From Corbicula japonica (taxonomy: Eukaryota; Mollusca; Bivalvia; Venerida; Cyrenidae), in NCBI GenBank assembly GCA_038501625.1, contig JAZAYU010000002.1, positions 15,275,702-15,339,701 of the forward strand: a stretch of DNA of 64,000 nt, written 5' to 3'. The translations under genes were made by a program, and so were the position numbers. This document shows, in pieces, positions 34,216 to 47,000 of this stretch (position 1 is the stretch's first letter; every line of letters begins with the position of its first letter). The notes beneath the pieces were generated by a model. It saw only the letters and a list, made by a program, of their open reading frames with translations, made no database searches and was not told where the DNA came from.

Positions 34216-35005
34216 CAGCTGGATATTGAATATCCAATTCCCTACTCATTACTCATTGCCAACTTCACACACCTTTTATTCGAAGTCATTTTACGTGCTA
34301 GTACTTGCACAACGAATAGCATTTCGTCGAACTTGTAACATTAATAAAACGATAATAAACATTCGAGTTGAACAAACACTATACCTTGAGTGATTTTTAA
34401 AATGTTCACACAGTTATAATCATCTTATTTATATATGATTTGAATCTATAAATGTATCTTTGAAATAGTGATAGGGTTCATTAATAATTAATGGGAAAAA
34501 AAAGGGTGGACAGAATATTCTTCTGGCTCAATTTTCTGTCTACTTTGAAATATTTCCCCCTAGCTCTGACTTAACGTTTTCGTAACAAGTGTCAATCGAT
34601 GCTTGTTTTCTTCAGTTGACAAGAACCTGAAATCATTTTAATTTTCGCCTTTAAAAGCTTTACTCTTAAATGTACTTAGATATTCTGCACAATTACTATT
34701 TAATACATGTATTAATACTGCATTAAATTTTGTAAGACGTATAAATTATTTGCCTAATTATACACACACATTTTATTATATTATTTATTATAAATAAAGC
34801 TTTTCGTGTTGCAATTACTTTGTGTGCATTACAGTAATAACAAACCAGTGCATTAACTGTACCTTTTTGTCCTTTTTAATAAAATGAAGAAGTGATCTTG
34901 CTTCTTCTGCCATGGTAAAGGTAAGAGTTTAATAACCATGTAAAAAAGCAAAGCGTTAATACTCGTATTCATTATAATTTGTTATTCAATTGCTGTTATT
35001 CTTAG
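34216..35005 (+). other. 5' flank of the TRIM-like gene, possible untranslated exon
   Basis: AT-rich. A strong donor (CATGGTAAAG/gtaaga at 34920/34921) could end an untranslated first exon: reading through ATG GTA AAG into the next exon meets a stop, so it would not extend the protein. No promoter motif is convincing. Confidence 0.3.
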
Positions 35006-35079
35006 ATATATCACAGAACTTCCGAGTATCACCGTTAAGCGTACGAATGGATTCAACAAAAGAACGGAAAAAAGATAAG
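35006..35079 (+). CDS. TRIM-like gene, exon 1 (start codon)
   Basis: Acceptor ttattcttag, donor AAG/gtaata. ATG at 35047 gives MDSTKERKKDK and ends in phase 0. Preceding 41 nt are untranslated; the frame upstream is closed, which favours this start. Confidence 0.6.
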
Positions 35080-38000
35080 GTAATATTTTAAGTAATGTTG
35101 TTTGCTTTAAAATTCTATATCAAAGGTAGCTTTGTAACAGAATTGTGTTCTTACTAGGTAGACAGATCTTATAGGAAGTAAATATCCACCTCAATATTGG
35201 AACAATTTTTAAGGTCAAAATATTTATCATGAATGTCAGATCTCTAGAATTGAAAATGGGTATTTTTATACTATGGTAAAACAGTTTATGACGTTGGACT
35301 TTTGAAACAATAAAAAGAAACACATAATTATGTTGTTTTAAAGAGATGGTCTACATTTTTTTAACTTGTCAGGTAGAAGTAATTTGGAAGATTTTACTCT
35401 TTCAAATCATGTAGTGTTAATAAGATAAGAGCAGTAATTTAATAATTAAAAAAACAGACATCATATAAGAATATTTATATATATATATATAAGAATTATT
35501 AAATCTTTTTAAAACTATATAGCAATTCTGATGTTTCCTGTTCCCCCTGTTGTTTTGTGTTCTAAGTTGTTTAACGAACGAAACCTTGCATGATTTCATG
35601 AACATAGCTTGCAAATATGAAGTATCTTGTTGTTTTTTTCTGAGGTTCTGATGTTTCTTGGGGTGTTTTATTTACCGAATTAATTTTTCGTTGAAAACAG
35701 CAGCCAGCGAGATATAAAATATTTCTAATAAGAAACATTATGTTAAGACAAATATGCATGTAGTGTTATATTTGTATAAATATTGGATAGCGATTTTACA
35801 GTCATTTTGGGGAATACTGGTGTGATTAATAATGCCTTACAGCGCATGAATTAATACCTAAGCACCTCGCATCATTTAAAGTCTCTTTAAAGTCATTTAT
35901 TTATTTGAAATAAGATGAAAATATTCAGTAAACTAGTAAACCGTTGTTACCAAAAGAATACCCAATTAAATAATTTTAAAAAATGTAAAAAACGACTGTG
36001 TTTTCAGATGTTTAGTCCGACTGTAGGGATGGGATCACATGACAGTCATGTGACTGTATTATATATCATACTTAATGCTAAAAATATCTCTCTTGAGCCA
36101 TATTAATGAGACATGTTAAAATATTTCCAATACTTAGTATAATTAATCTTTACCCAAGACTGAATACCGTCTTGAAAATGGTATTTGGTCACCATTAATA
36201 AATATCTGGTTTTTAAAATTATCATGCGTTTATTTCTTCAAAAAATTAAAAATTGTTAAATATTATTTAATAACAGTGAAATATAACATTTCTCCCAACA
36301 AAAAAACCTTATTTACAATGTTTCTCAAATTTTACAGAGTATCTCCATTTTATTACAAAAAAGTCTTTCTATCTACTTCAACCATGTCAACTCGCCCTTG
36401 ACGTTTTCAATGAACAGTCATTTGTTCATGTTGAATGTTTTAGATGATGTATTTATAATTATTAATTAACTAAAATAATATTGACACAATATGTACAATT
36501 CAGTCCAACTTAATATGGGTTGCACATATGAAACCTTAACTGGGCCAATATGAGATAACCTGGGCCAATACAGGTTTTACTGGGCCAATATGAGATTGCA
36601 TGATTCTGATTGGATAATGAACTGGTCCAATATGAATAGAATCACTTCCTTTTAAAAACAAAAATGCCGCCATTTTGGAATTTCTAAGTCATTTTTTATG
36701 GATAAAATGGTAAAAGATAGTATGACTTTGGGCAGTAGAGGTGCAGTTACGCAGAGCGGCAGAGGATAAGTCTATGCTGCTGATTTTGGTGATATCTTTC
36801 TGTGTAATAAAATCTTTGAGTTTATCTAACCATTTCATCAACAACGCGGATGTATGCAGCAAGAATTCTTGAAACTAAAAAACAGTGAATTTTAAGGGAT
36901 TACTCTTGATTTGAGCAAGTTTATTCAGCAGAACTTTGCAAAAAGGATCAAAGCTTAGTTTGGATAACCTACATACATGTTAAATTAAGTATTACATGTG
37001 GAATTCGTGGATGGAATGGCCAGAAAAGATAATTTATTTTGGATATATTTGGATTTTAACTAAATTTAGACTGGATTAACCAGAGAGTTGGCTGCCACAG
37101 TGTGTAGGAATAATCAGGTTGTTTTTGTATTGAAAACAAAACAACCTTTATATCTGCATCTCCTTGGTAGCTTATACCAACCAGGTCACTACTGTACATA
37201 GACCGATTGAAGATGCCAGACATTAGAATCAGAGTTGACAATTCATCTCTTATGGCCGGTAAATTAGCAAATTTAAAGTCTAGAACTATGAATATTGTGC
37301 TAATTAATTAAATTGTCATTAATCAAGTGAATTCATATTGGCCTTGTTATTGGGCCTTGGGCAGTCATATTAGCACTCGGCCTTCGGCCTCGGGCCAATA
37401 TGACTACCCTTGGCCCAATAACAAGTCCAATATGAATTCACTTGATTAATTGTCGGTCGACATCTTATTATCGACTAAACTTGAGCTCTTTAGCCTGAAC
37501 ACCGGTTAACAGTGACTCGCGGTCCAGAACGGATAATTTAGACTATGCCACCTGTTCTTAAGACGCATGCAAAAAGATAGAGTAGCAAAGTGTAGAGGCC
37601 AATGTTTGATTGCCTGATTTAAAGAGAAGACGTTTACCGTAAAAGACATTAATGTAGATAATCATGTTGGTTGTTTACTTAATTTATAATTTTATTCAGG
37701 ACGTGTAGAAATAATGCAGTTGTTTAAGTATCGTCAAACTGGAGGATGAATATGTTTTAACATGAATGTCTCCTAGGTCATAGAGGTAGCATAGAACTTT
37801 CCACAGTCGATGCGTATTTGTACATTTAGCAGACAAGCTACGCTTATTTACATAGTCAGTATTTATTACCACCGTTCATATAGTGTGGTTCTAGTTAGGT
37901 CCGCAAGTCAGGTCAAATCAGGTCAGTGACCGTAAGGGGACGGTAAGAAATGTATTCGTATGTTGATGCAGTTATTAATTTCACTTGAACTTTGTGCTAA

Positions 38001-41000
38001 TCACATTGATTGTTTTTGTTATTGTTAAGACGATTTTCTCTGAAACTGTTACAACGAAAAAAATATTTGTTTTTAATTAATATAATGACCAAAATATTGG
38101 CATTATGTCACTGTTTTAAAGGTGTTTCACAAGTATTCCTTCTCATACGGAAAATAAGTTCAAAGGGTGGTGGTCTTATAGTTTATTCTAAACGATGCCA
38201 TTCATATAAAATGTTATTGCTTGTGTTGTCTTCTTTACTGTATTTGTTAAAATAATGCTATTGTTTTAGCATTGACTTAAGACCGAATAAGATCATTGAC
38301 ATAGTGTGTGTATGTGGAGATAGACATTAGGGTTAGGGGTTTCGCGGGGAATGTTTTACACGTTTAAGCTCAATTTTGATTTCGTTCATGGGTACGTTCA
38401 TGTAACTCTCAGTAACAAACGGTCTATTTATTCACGAATAGCAAAACTATGTAAGCATCTTTTTAACAGGGGAAAAAGAAAAATATTTAAAGTATAAAGG
38501 TGGTTGAGCTTCATTTACAAGCTGACGAAACAATAATTCAAACAAAAACCTAAAATAAAAACATTTATATATATTTTAAGTTCGCGTTTCAGACAAATAT
38601 TTTCAAATGGCGAAACAGTAACTGTCTTATTTGCGTTTATAAACGACGCCACCGGTAATCCATACAAACGAAGCCTACATAATGTCCCTATTTTATCAAT
38701 CATGTAAAGGGCATAACCTGGAAGTATTCCATGTGAGTGATAAGAAATTACGGGCACAGTCAGAATACATTATGGCTGAGTCAGGAATGGCCAGTTCGCG
38801 CCGCTCCCCGGTAAATCAAAGTCGACATGAATCTATACTTGCTTGAGAAGACAGACTGCTACTGCAGCTATTTAAGTGATCAGTTTGTAAATTGCCGACA
38901 GCCAACATTAAGTGCATGCTATATAGTCCACAGACCAGGTCGAAAATACGGTAATGAATTCCATGAAACACAATTATTCCAAGTATTCTAAAGTTTAAAC
39001 TGATATTGTTATTCAGTTAAGCTTTCTATTCAAAAATGCAAACGGTTAATCATATTTGAATGTTTATCTGCATCATATTTCCAAATATTATCCTAGTCAA
39101 ACGGTAAAACTGATATATAATCAACAGATCAGCAGTCTGTAGATATTATCATGTGAACCAGTACATTTTCCGGCTTTGTTTGGGATGCATTATTAAATTT
39201 CATGTTGGAGATTAATTTGAACTAGCAGTCGATATATAAGATATTTAAACGAAAAAGGCACGTGCAAAATGTATTCTTTGTTGCCAGCTTGTAAAACAAA
39301 CACGTGCACTGGTACTTGACCAGCACTACATGTACCTCGTGTACTGTATTGTTCGTTTTGCTGAATGAAAAGGATTGTTACTTCGAATTTTTATTTAAAG
39401 GCTGCACCAAAATAACGCATTATTCCTCCGTGGTCCATATAGTGCGTTTTAATATATGAGAACTTTTTCTCTTCATCCGATGGCCTCTTGTGTGCAAGGA
39501 TTACATGTCAGGAAAAGAAACGAAAGTAATACCATCCCTATATCTTGTTTGTTCGAGCCTATATCTTGTGTGATAGAGGTGGACTAGTGCCGGAACAGCG
39601 GATATATATTTGTTTAAGGATTAAACCGATATTTGATGGTTTTCATTTGGGTATGGAAAACAGTTGGGCTGTTTAAAGTGTGTGAAGCCCGAAGGGCTTC
39701 ACGCGTACTTTAAACAATCCAACTATTTTTCATACCCAAATGAAAACCATCAAATATCGATTCAATTCTTATATTTACACACATTAATACTCTATTTTAT
39801 ACAGAAATTATTAGAAGAATTTGTGATATTACGGCTTTTTCGAATGGCTGTTGGAACAGCAACATTTACGACAAAGTGAATGACGGCACGCTTTTTCACA
39901 GCAACTCGTGGCAAAACGTGCGTGTTCGGCGACGTCACTCATCAAAACATTGTGCAACGTCCAATAAATTGTGAACGGTTCTACTTTAGCCACGCCTTTC
40001 AAATTATTACTTCACACTGTTTACCATTAGAAATTATGATTCGTTTGATGAATAAGACTTCATCGTAGAGGACGCAGTTGAAGTGTAAATATGGCACCGT
40101 ATTTGCGATTCCGCGTTTAAAGTATGGTCTGATCGTTTAGAGATCAGTAATTTTCTTACAAGTAAGTTAATCCCCTGTATGTTTTTGAATAGATGGAATG
40201 CAGATCTTCGCACCAATATATTGTTGTCTAGGAATTAAGATGATGGAAATCATATTTAATGGGCATTGAATATTGGGAATGGGTATTAGAAATACTTTGG
40301 TTGAACCTACATAAAGTTCCATATTAAAGTCATTTGAAAAGAATGTAACTCTTACAATAACGAAATAGGAGTTATCAGTCTTTTAAAAGGGGCATACCTC
40401 AAAAATATTGAAACTGGGGTTATCGATCTTTTTGTCAAAGATGGCTTTGTTTATGCAATGATGATATTTTTTTTAAGTATTATGGTAATAGAACAACGAC
40501 TTTCAATGTTATAGGCAACATTAGTTCGATATTTAAGTCATTTGAAAGGGGCATAAAAAAGTAATAAAACAAGAGTGATCATTTTTGTTGTCGGAGATGG
40601 TTTTATTCATTCAGATGATATATTCTAATTATAATGTTAATAGGTCAAATACTAACAAACAAATGGGAAACATTAAGTTTCGCATTTAAGTTTAGGGGCT
40701 ACAGGACAACGCAGCCGCCAACGCAACCGCCTTCGGAGAGTAGGATTCATACGTGTCTACATGCTATCGCAGCTGACACAATAATAATCACTGTCATACA
40801 ATGAATTTAACGTCATGAAAATCGAAACAAAAATGCGTGACGAGAGCGAGCATATATATTACACGGCGTAAACATGGTAAATTCTAAATAAATACCATCA
40901 TTCTAACGAAATTTTTCTAGAGAAGTTTAAACTTCAGAGCCGTCGTTTTGGTAGAATGTCATGATAATGACCGACTAGCTTTTTGGAAAGCTAAAACTTG

Positions 41001-44000
41001 TAACATTATATTATCAACTGATGTAAATGTTGCACATGTTGTAAAATATTTAACATGACCAAATAAATGACGACACATCGAACAGGTCAATTCCATGTTG
41101 AAGTTGAAAAAAAAATTAAAAAAAATGGAGAAAACTCTGTAAAGTTAGAGAAAAGCTGAAAAAATTCAAACCATGAAGCTATAGCAATACGGAGACAGTC
41201 ATACGTGTAGCTAGAATTTGATTCGTCAATATTACATTTTGTTAATAAATGTAAATAAACATGACTTTTCGTTTCACGGGCGAAAAACGAGCATCGGCTC
41301 ATACTCATGTACTGAGTGGAAATAACGCAGATGTGACTTTATGACCTACAGAGTGCATTTCCAAATCGTTTATCTGTGTTGTTTTGTGTTATTAATTTCA
41401 TACTTGTAACTAACAAATACATTCAATTTGTTAGGACAAGCAAAAACTAGATGTAGAAGTACGGCCGCTGCAAGAAACACTATACAGCAGACAGCCAATA
41501 AACTTTAAGGTACTAAGTTGTTTTCATGTTTATTAATATTTTCAATGTGGCATCTCAAAGCTATGGTTTCTAGGGAAGTAAAGGTATCAACAGCATGAAC
41601 AACATTTCTTTTTACTTAAATTACAAAAACCTTTCTCATAAACTAAAAGTTTGTCAAAGTGATAAAGTCAATAGGTGGCTTCATATTCATCGTACCGTTT
41701 GATAATAGGTTGGATAATAACAAACAATCTAAGGGATAAGATATGCCGTCCCTTGTCTTAATAAAACAAATTGCATGCCTATCAGAATTAGCCACTCAGA
41801 TGTCAATTTTGACGATGTGACATCAGTTTAGCGTTAATCATGTCAGGTTCCATAGTGACGTAAACTAGGGAAGACTTAAGAGCCTGGTTTAAATAACGAT
41901 TTACCGTATTTTCCTGACAAAGACCATTACAATAAATCAGCCTCAAAAGTTTATTCGTGAATTTTTGAAATTCTGAAGAAAACCGGGTCATTTGAAAATT
42001 ATAATAATTTGCAATTATTTTTGCTTGGGTATTATCGCTCAATGATGTGCTTTTAAGTGAACAGTAATTGATGACGCACGCTAGAAAAAACATTTTAGGA
42101 AAGTTTCCATTCGGACCTAAAAAGCAAGATGCTTGACATCTCTCTATTGAAATCGCATATGTGATCATATTGCTTTTGCCATGAAACAGAAACAGTGAGG
42201 TTACCAAAAAAAATTAAAACAACTTCTATCCTTCTCTTCACTTAATTTTGATTTGACTTTTATGATTTGAAATATGGGGGTAGGTCAACTGGCAACATCA
42301 AAAGAAAATGACGTGTTCGTTGCTTTCTTCATGGCCTTCATGGGCGGCCGCATAAATAACGTAACAAAAATAAATTTTGAATTTAGAATAGTTTTCGACG
42401 TCAACGGCATTCTGGCTTCGAGACTAAATGCCACACATATTCGAATGTATTACTCAAGTAATGCAAAGCAGAAACTACACGTACTTATTACATTTTCGTT
42501 GTTTTTAACGCGCAATCTTTTTCAACTTTGTTAGGGTTTCGGGTATTGATCTTGTCAGGCTATAATCTTAACAATATGATTCTCTCCTTGTATTCCTCTA
42601 ATACCCATATATAATTTTTAACAAACATTATTATTTAAATCTTTTTTTTTCATTTGAAAAGTCATGAATAATTTTTAAGTTTCTACTGTTTATAGAGTTT
42701 TCTAAAACCTGATCACGTTTAATAACTTTTATTTTCTAGAAGCGATACAAAAGTTCTTCAGACCAAGAAGCATCGACAAAACAACCACAGTTTGATGTAA
42801 AGGTAAAATAGTTACACTTAATATTCTCTAATGTTTGGATTCAACTTTTCCTGAATTACATCATTATTCTTATCCACTGGTAGGAATAAGGGTAACTTTT
42901 CCAAAGAAATGTGGATTTTAGCCAACCGGATCATTAACCGGGTTATATCTCAGCATGCTATCAAGTTAATTGCCCTCACACTTGACTTTGAAGGATCATA
43001 AAATAAACATTAGTCCACACTGAGCTGTATATCAATAGATTGTCTGTCTGATAAGCACTGGCTATTAATATGAAGGTTTATTTCGTGTTCAATATCCACA
43101 CACTTACATCTGTATCATTTTCTTACTGGCCAATTCCATTTTTGCTAACAATATTGTACAATGTATTTATAATTTTTTTGTTAAAAACGATAAAATTAAC
43201 AGCTTTTGACACTCAACACTTTGCACTGTCGTTCGTGAGCTTAAAGCAAGGTATGTTTTTTTATTATTTTTATTATTTGTTTTCCATTTCAGTTATGTAT
43301 TATTTAAGAAACAAAGTTATAAATGAATGTAAAACTGATTAAAAGATTGTAGGTCCAAGTTATTATTTAAAACAAAAAAGTCTATCAATTGATTAATATC
43401 AATAAAACAGTTTAGACATAGAGTTGAGAGTTTAGCTTTAGTTAAAACTGTAATCTGAGTTGTTTTTTTTATTTCAGACAATGTGGTACTATGAAGTTTA
43501 CAAAACTTTTCAAGGTGTTTAAAGATGATGAGAATATATCAAATATAAATTATATCTATTTTGAGGATTTCTCAAATTATATTACATCAAAAGACATCAA
43601 TGTAAGAAAGTTTAATATTAAACGTAGTTTGAGTGACTTGAAAGAATTTAATGGAAAACATAGTGTACCTGTTTCTTCTGCCTTGAAATATAGTTTTAGA
43701 AATTCTGATAATTTGAAATCTTGTAAAACAATTTGTGAGCTTGTGGAAAAAGTACTATGAGGTGGAATCGAGACATCGACAGCTGTTCAATCACCATATG
43801 ACTTATATGGATTAATAGCTAAAACAAAACTTTTCAGCATAGAATTTCTTTTGCAAAATATTGAGATTGATGAATCCAAATCGAGACTAGTTATTGAGCA
43901 TAAACACCATTTTACCCAGGAACAGTGGAGAAAAATATTTTTGTTTGAATGGCACTTTTCAAAGTCTTATGAATTTGAACTTTACGAATATGACAATCTT

Positions 44001-47000
44001 ATAGAGCTTAAATTAAAAAAAAATTCAAAATGTTATTAATTTTAAATGCAGTGAACAATTCTTGAACATTTCGACAAAGCACGCAATAAAAACTGAAAAG
44101 CGCATTAAAAATCTGATGCAGATGTTGTGTATTTTGCCAAAAATAAACATAATCCACACCGTGCCCAATCGTTACCTTGCGAAAACGGCAAAGTCGCGTC
44201 GGATCCCGGAATTTCCGATAAGTATTTTGTTGATTTTTGTGAGAAAATCATTGTTTTTATATACTTATTTATATTTTCAGAGAAAACAACCTAGTGGAGG
44301 ATGATTTCCTAGGAATCGGCTAAAATGCTCACTAGTCGATTTCCTCCGCATTTTTATCGTTTTCTCAATCATTCGGTGAATTCTACGAAATTTGCTGAAA
44401 AGGTGACAGTGGGTCCGGAAAACTCATGTTTTAAACATCTTCGAATATATGTATTCGCCTTTCCATGTGCTAGTCTAGTAATTGATCTCTCCTGTGCCCG
44501 ATACAAAACTTTTTTAACATTTCGGAAGTCTTGGCTTGTAGATAGAGGTCATTTTACGCCAACAGTTTGGGGTAACGTAGGGAAACACGGAATTCAACTT
44601 TCGTTTTGGTGAAACGCCGGAACCCCGGATAAAAAGTTTCAGCCTAAAAATGATAGTTTCTTTCTTGCCGACCTTATTATTGTGTGGATTTACATATATG
44701 TTAGTTCTGCTCAAGTATAGAAGCATTTTCTCTTTTACTTTTGAAGTTGATTTAAAATGTGAGTAGATGAACAGAACATTTGAATTTAATATCAGTAATG
44801 ATTTTAGCACAAACTGGATAAACAAAAAAGCACTTTTTTATTTCGCAAACAAGATTTAAAATGTAAAACGGCATTTTGCAGTCTTTTCTCTCCTCCGATG
44901 AAATAATTTAGAAGCTTAATATTATATTAACGGTATTTTCCTTGAACATCAGTGCGTTTGAAAAAAAAAACTTAATAAAAAGATTAATGTATTTGTGTAG
45001 AAGTCTGGGTCAAGAGAAAATCCAAGATTACGCTTGAACATGTAATGTTCTGTCTATATCTATTTCTGTTGTACGTCAGACCTTAAAAAGGGATGGTAAA
45101 GTGAACCCAGAGGGTGGTTTTACGTTCCACTTCAGACGGTTTCTCTAAGACAAGTACTATATTCTACTCTACGCATGCCTTTAACAATTATGCATAAATA
45201 TAGAAAACCACCCTCTGGGTCCGTGTTCACTTTACCATCCCTGGGCTAATCATGCCAAACTGACCACCCTGTACTACTACAGAACAGATTTTATGGAAAT
45301 ACACAAATTCCATTCCTTTAAACTAAAAAGTAAGAGGCTGTGCGTTTAAAAATGTAAACCTTCATATACACTGAACCGCCTTTCCTTTTTCCAAACACAC
45401 ACACGCACGCACACGCAGAAACAAGACTGCAAATGAATCATAATTTAGGGCCGCTTACTTTGATGTTGCAACTTCACATTACTTCTGTATGTGCAGCTTA
45501 TTTATTAAAAAGCTGCATTAGGCTTACACCGGTCAGTAGGCGGAGTTGCAGACAGTTAAAAAGTCGGAAAGCTCAAGCTCTCTGTTGAATTAAGCTAGTA
45601 TCCCAACGTTCTATTCGCAAAACTGTTTTTGCAACGAGATACCTTACATCGCACTGGTATATCACATGGAACTGGTATACATAAAATTATATAGTTTTGT
45701 AAAGCAAAGACAGATTGCAGTCGTAAATCCCAGTTCCAGCTTCACGAAACAATTTGAATAATGGCCTCGGGGTCTGAGCAGAGCCCTGTTTAGTCGGGAC
45801 AATAAACGACCTTCAATTCTTGGTGAATGGGCTACTTTGAAGGTAACTTACTGAACTCGTGAATGATACTTTTTATGCACATCGGTTTTTCTACGAGATC
45901 ACGTAACGCCTGTTATTCCAGAACGTGAAAGTAAAAACGTACGCATGTAAAAGCTACCATATGCATCCATGAAAGCTACATCTTGCGATTGGGATACAAA
46001 ATATATATTGCTTGCCCATCCTATGAACATATGGAAGACGAGACAATGAATCGTTCAAAGAAGATATAAATACTTAGTTTTCCTTACATTTCAGATCCAA
46101 GATTAAGATGAATTGAGTGAATCAAGCGCAAAAAACGACAAAAACCTATACATACATGTATATACATTGTACATTCATAAACAACAATAATAAAATAAAG
46201 AAATACTTCCACACTTGAGCAGGGTTTACATCTACATGTATATGAATTCACAAAATAATAAGGTCGGCAATGAAATAAACTATCACATTTTAGGATGAAA
46301 CTTTTTATCCGGAGTCCTGGCGTTTCCGCAAAACGAAAGTTAATTTCCGTGTTACCCAACGTTACCCCAAAATGTTGGCGTAAAATGACCTCTATCTACA
46401 AGCCAAGACTTCCAAAATGTTAAACAAGTTTTGTATCGGGTAAAGGAGAGATCACTTACTAGATTTACTCATGGAAAGGCGAATATATGTATGCGAAGAT
46501 GTTTAAAACATTAGTTTTCCGGACCCACTGTCGAGTTTTTCAGCAAATTTCGTAGATTTCACCGAATGATTGAGAAAACGATAAAAATGTGGAAGAAATC
46601 GTCTAGTTATCATTATAGCCGATTCCTAGGAGATCATCCTGCACTAGGTTGTTTCCTCTAAAAATATTTATAAGTATATAAAAACAACGATTTTCTCACA
46701 AAAATCAACAAAATACTTATCGGAAATTCCGGGATCCGACGCGACTTTGCCGTTTTCGCAAGGTAACGATTGGGCACAGTGAACCAGCTTTGATCGAAAG
46801 TGAACTACTAGTTATTTTGAGAAATTACTGTGAACAAGAGGTGAATAATGTCATAAGTTTTGATACTTGCAAATCAAGGGACCTTAAGGTCATCCAAGTT
46901 GTAATTGTTACAAACTCTGAAGAACTTGTGTGTGACCTGAATGACCTTTGTCAGCGAGCTTACTATAATTTGAAAAGGAAGCACAATTTGAAAGTTGAAT

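Larger units (their letters stand above)
35080..41434 (+). other. intron 1, with hairpin elements and repeats
   Basis: 6.4 kb. Besides the elements listed separately (36489-36640, 37318-37450, 39616-39770, 39940-40093, 40300-40690) I see no gene. A (TA)n run lies near 35478. Confidence 0.55.

Noticed and set aside
38330..38345. Telomere-like TTAGGGTTAGGGG
   Set aside because: Only about two units; too short to be an interstitial telomere.
41803..42207. 134-codon minus-strand frame
   Set aside because: No domain, no splice context and composition like the surrounding AT-rich intron.
43758..43760. In-frame TGA as a selenocysteine codon
   Set aside because: Further frame changes and stops and a transposon insertion in the same ORF point to decay.
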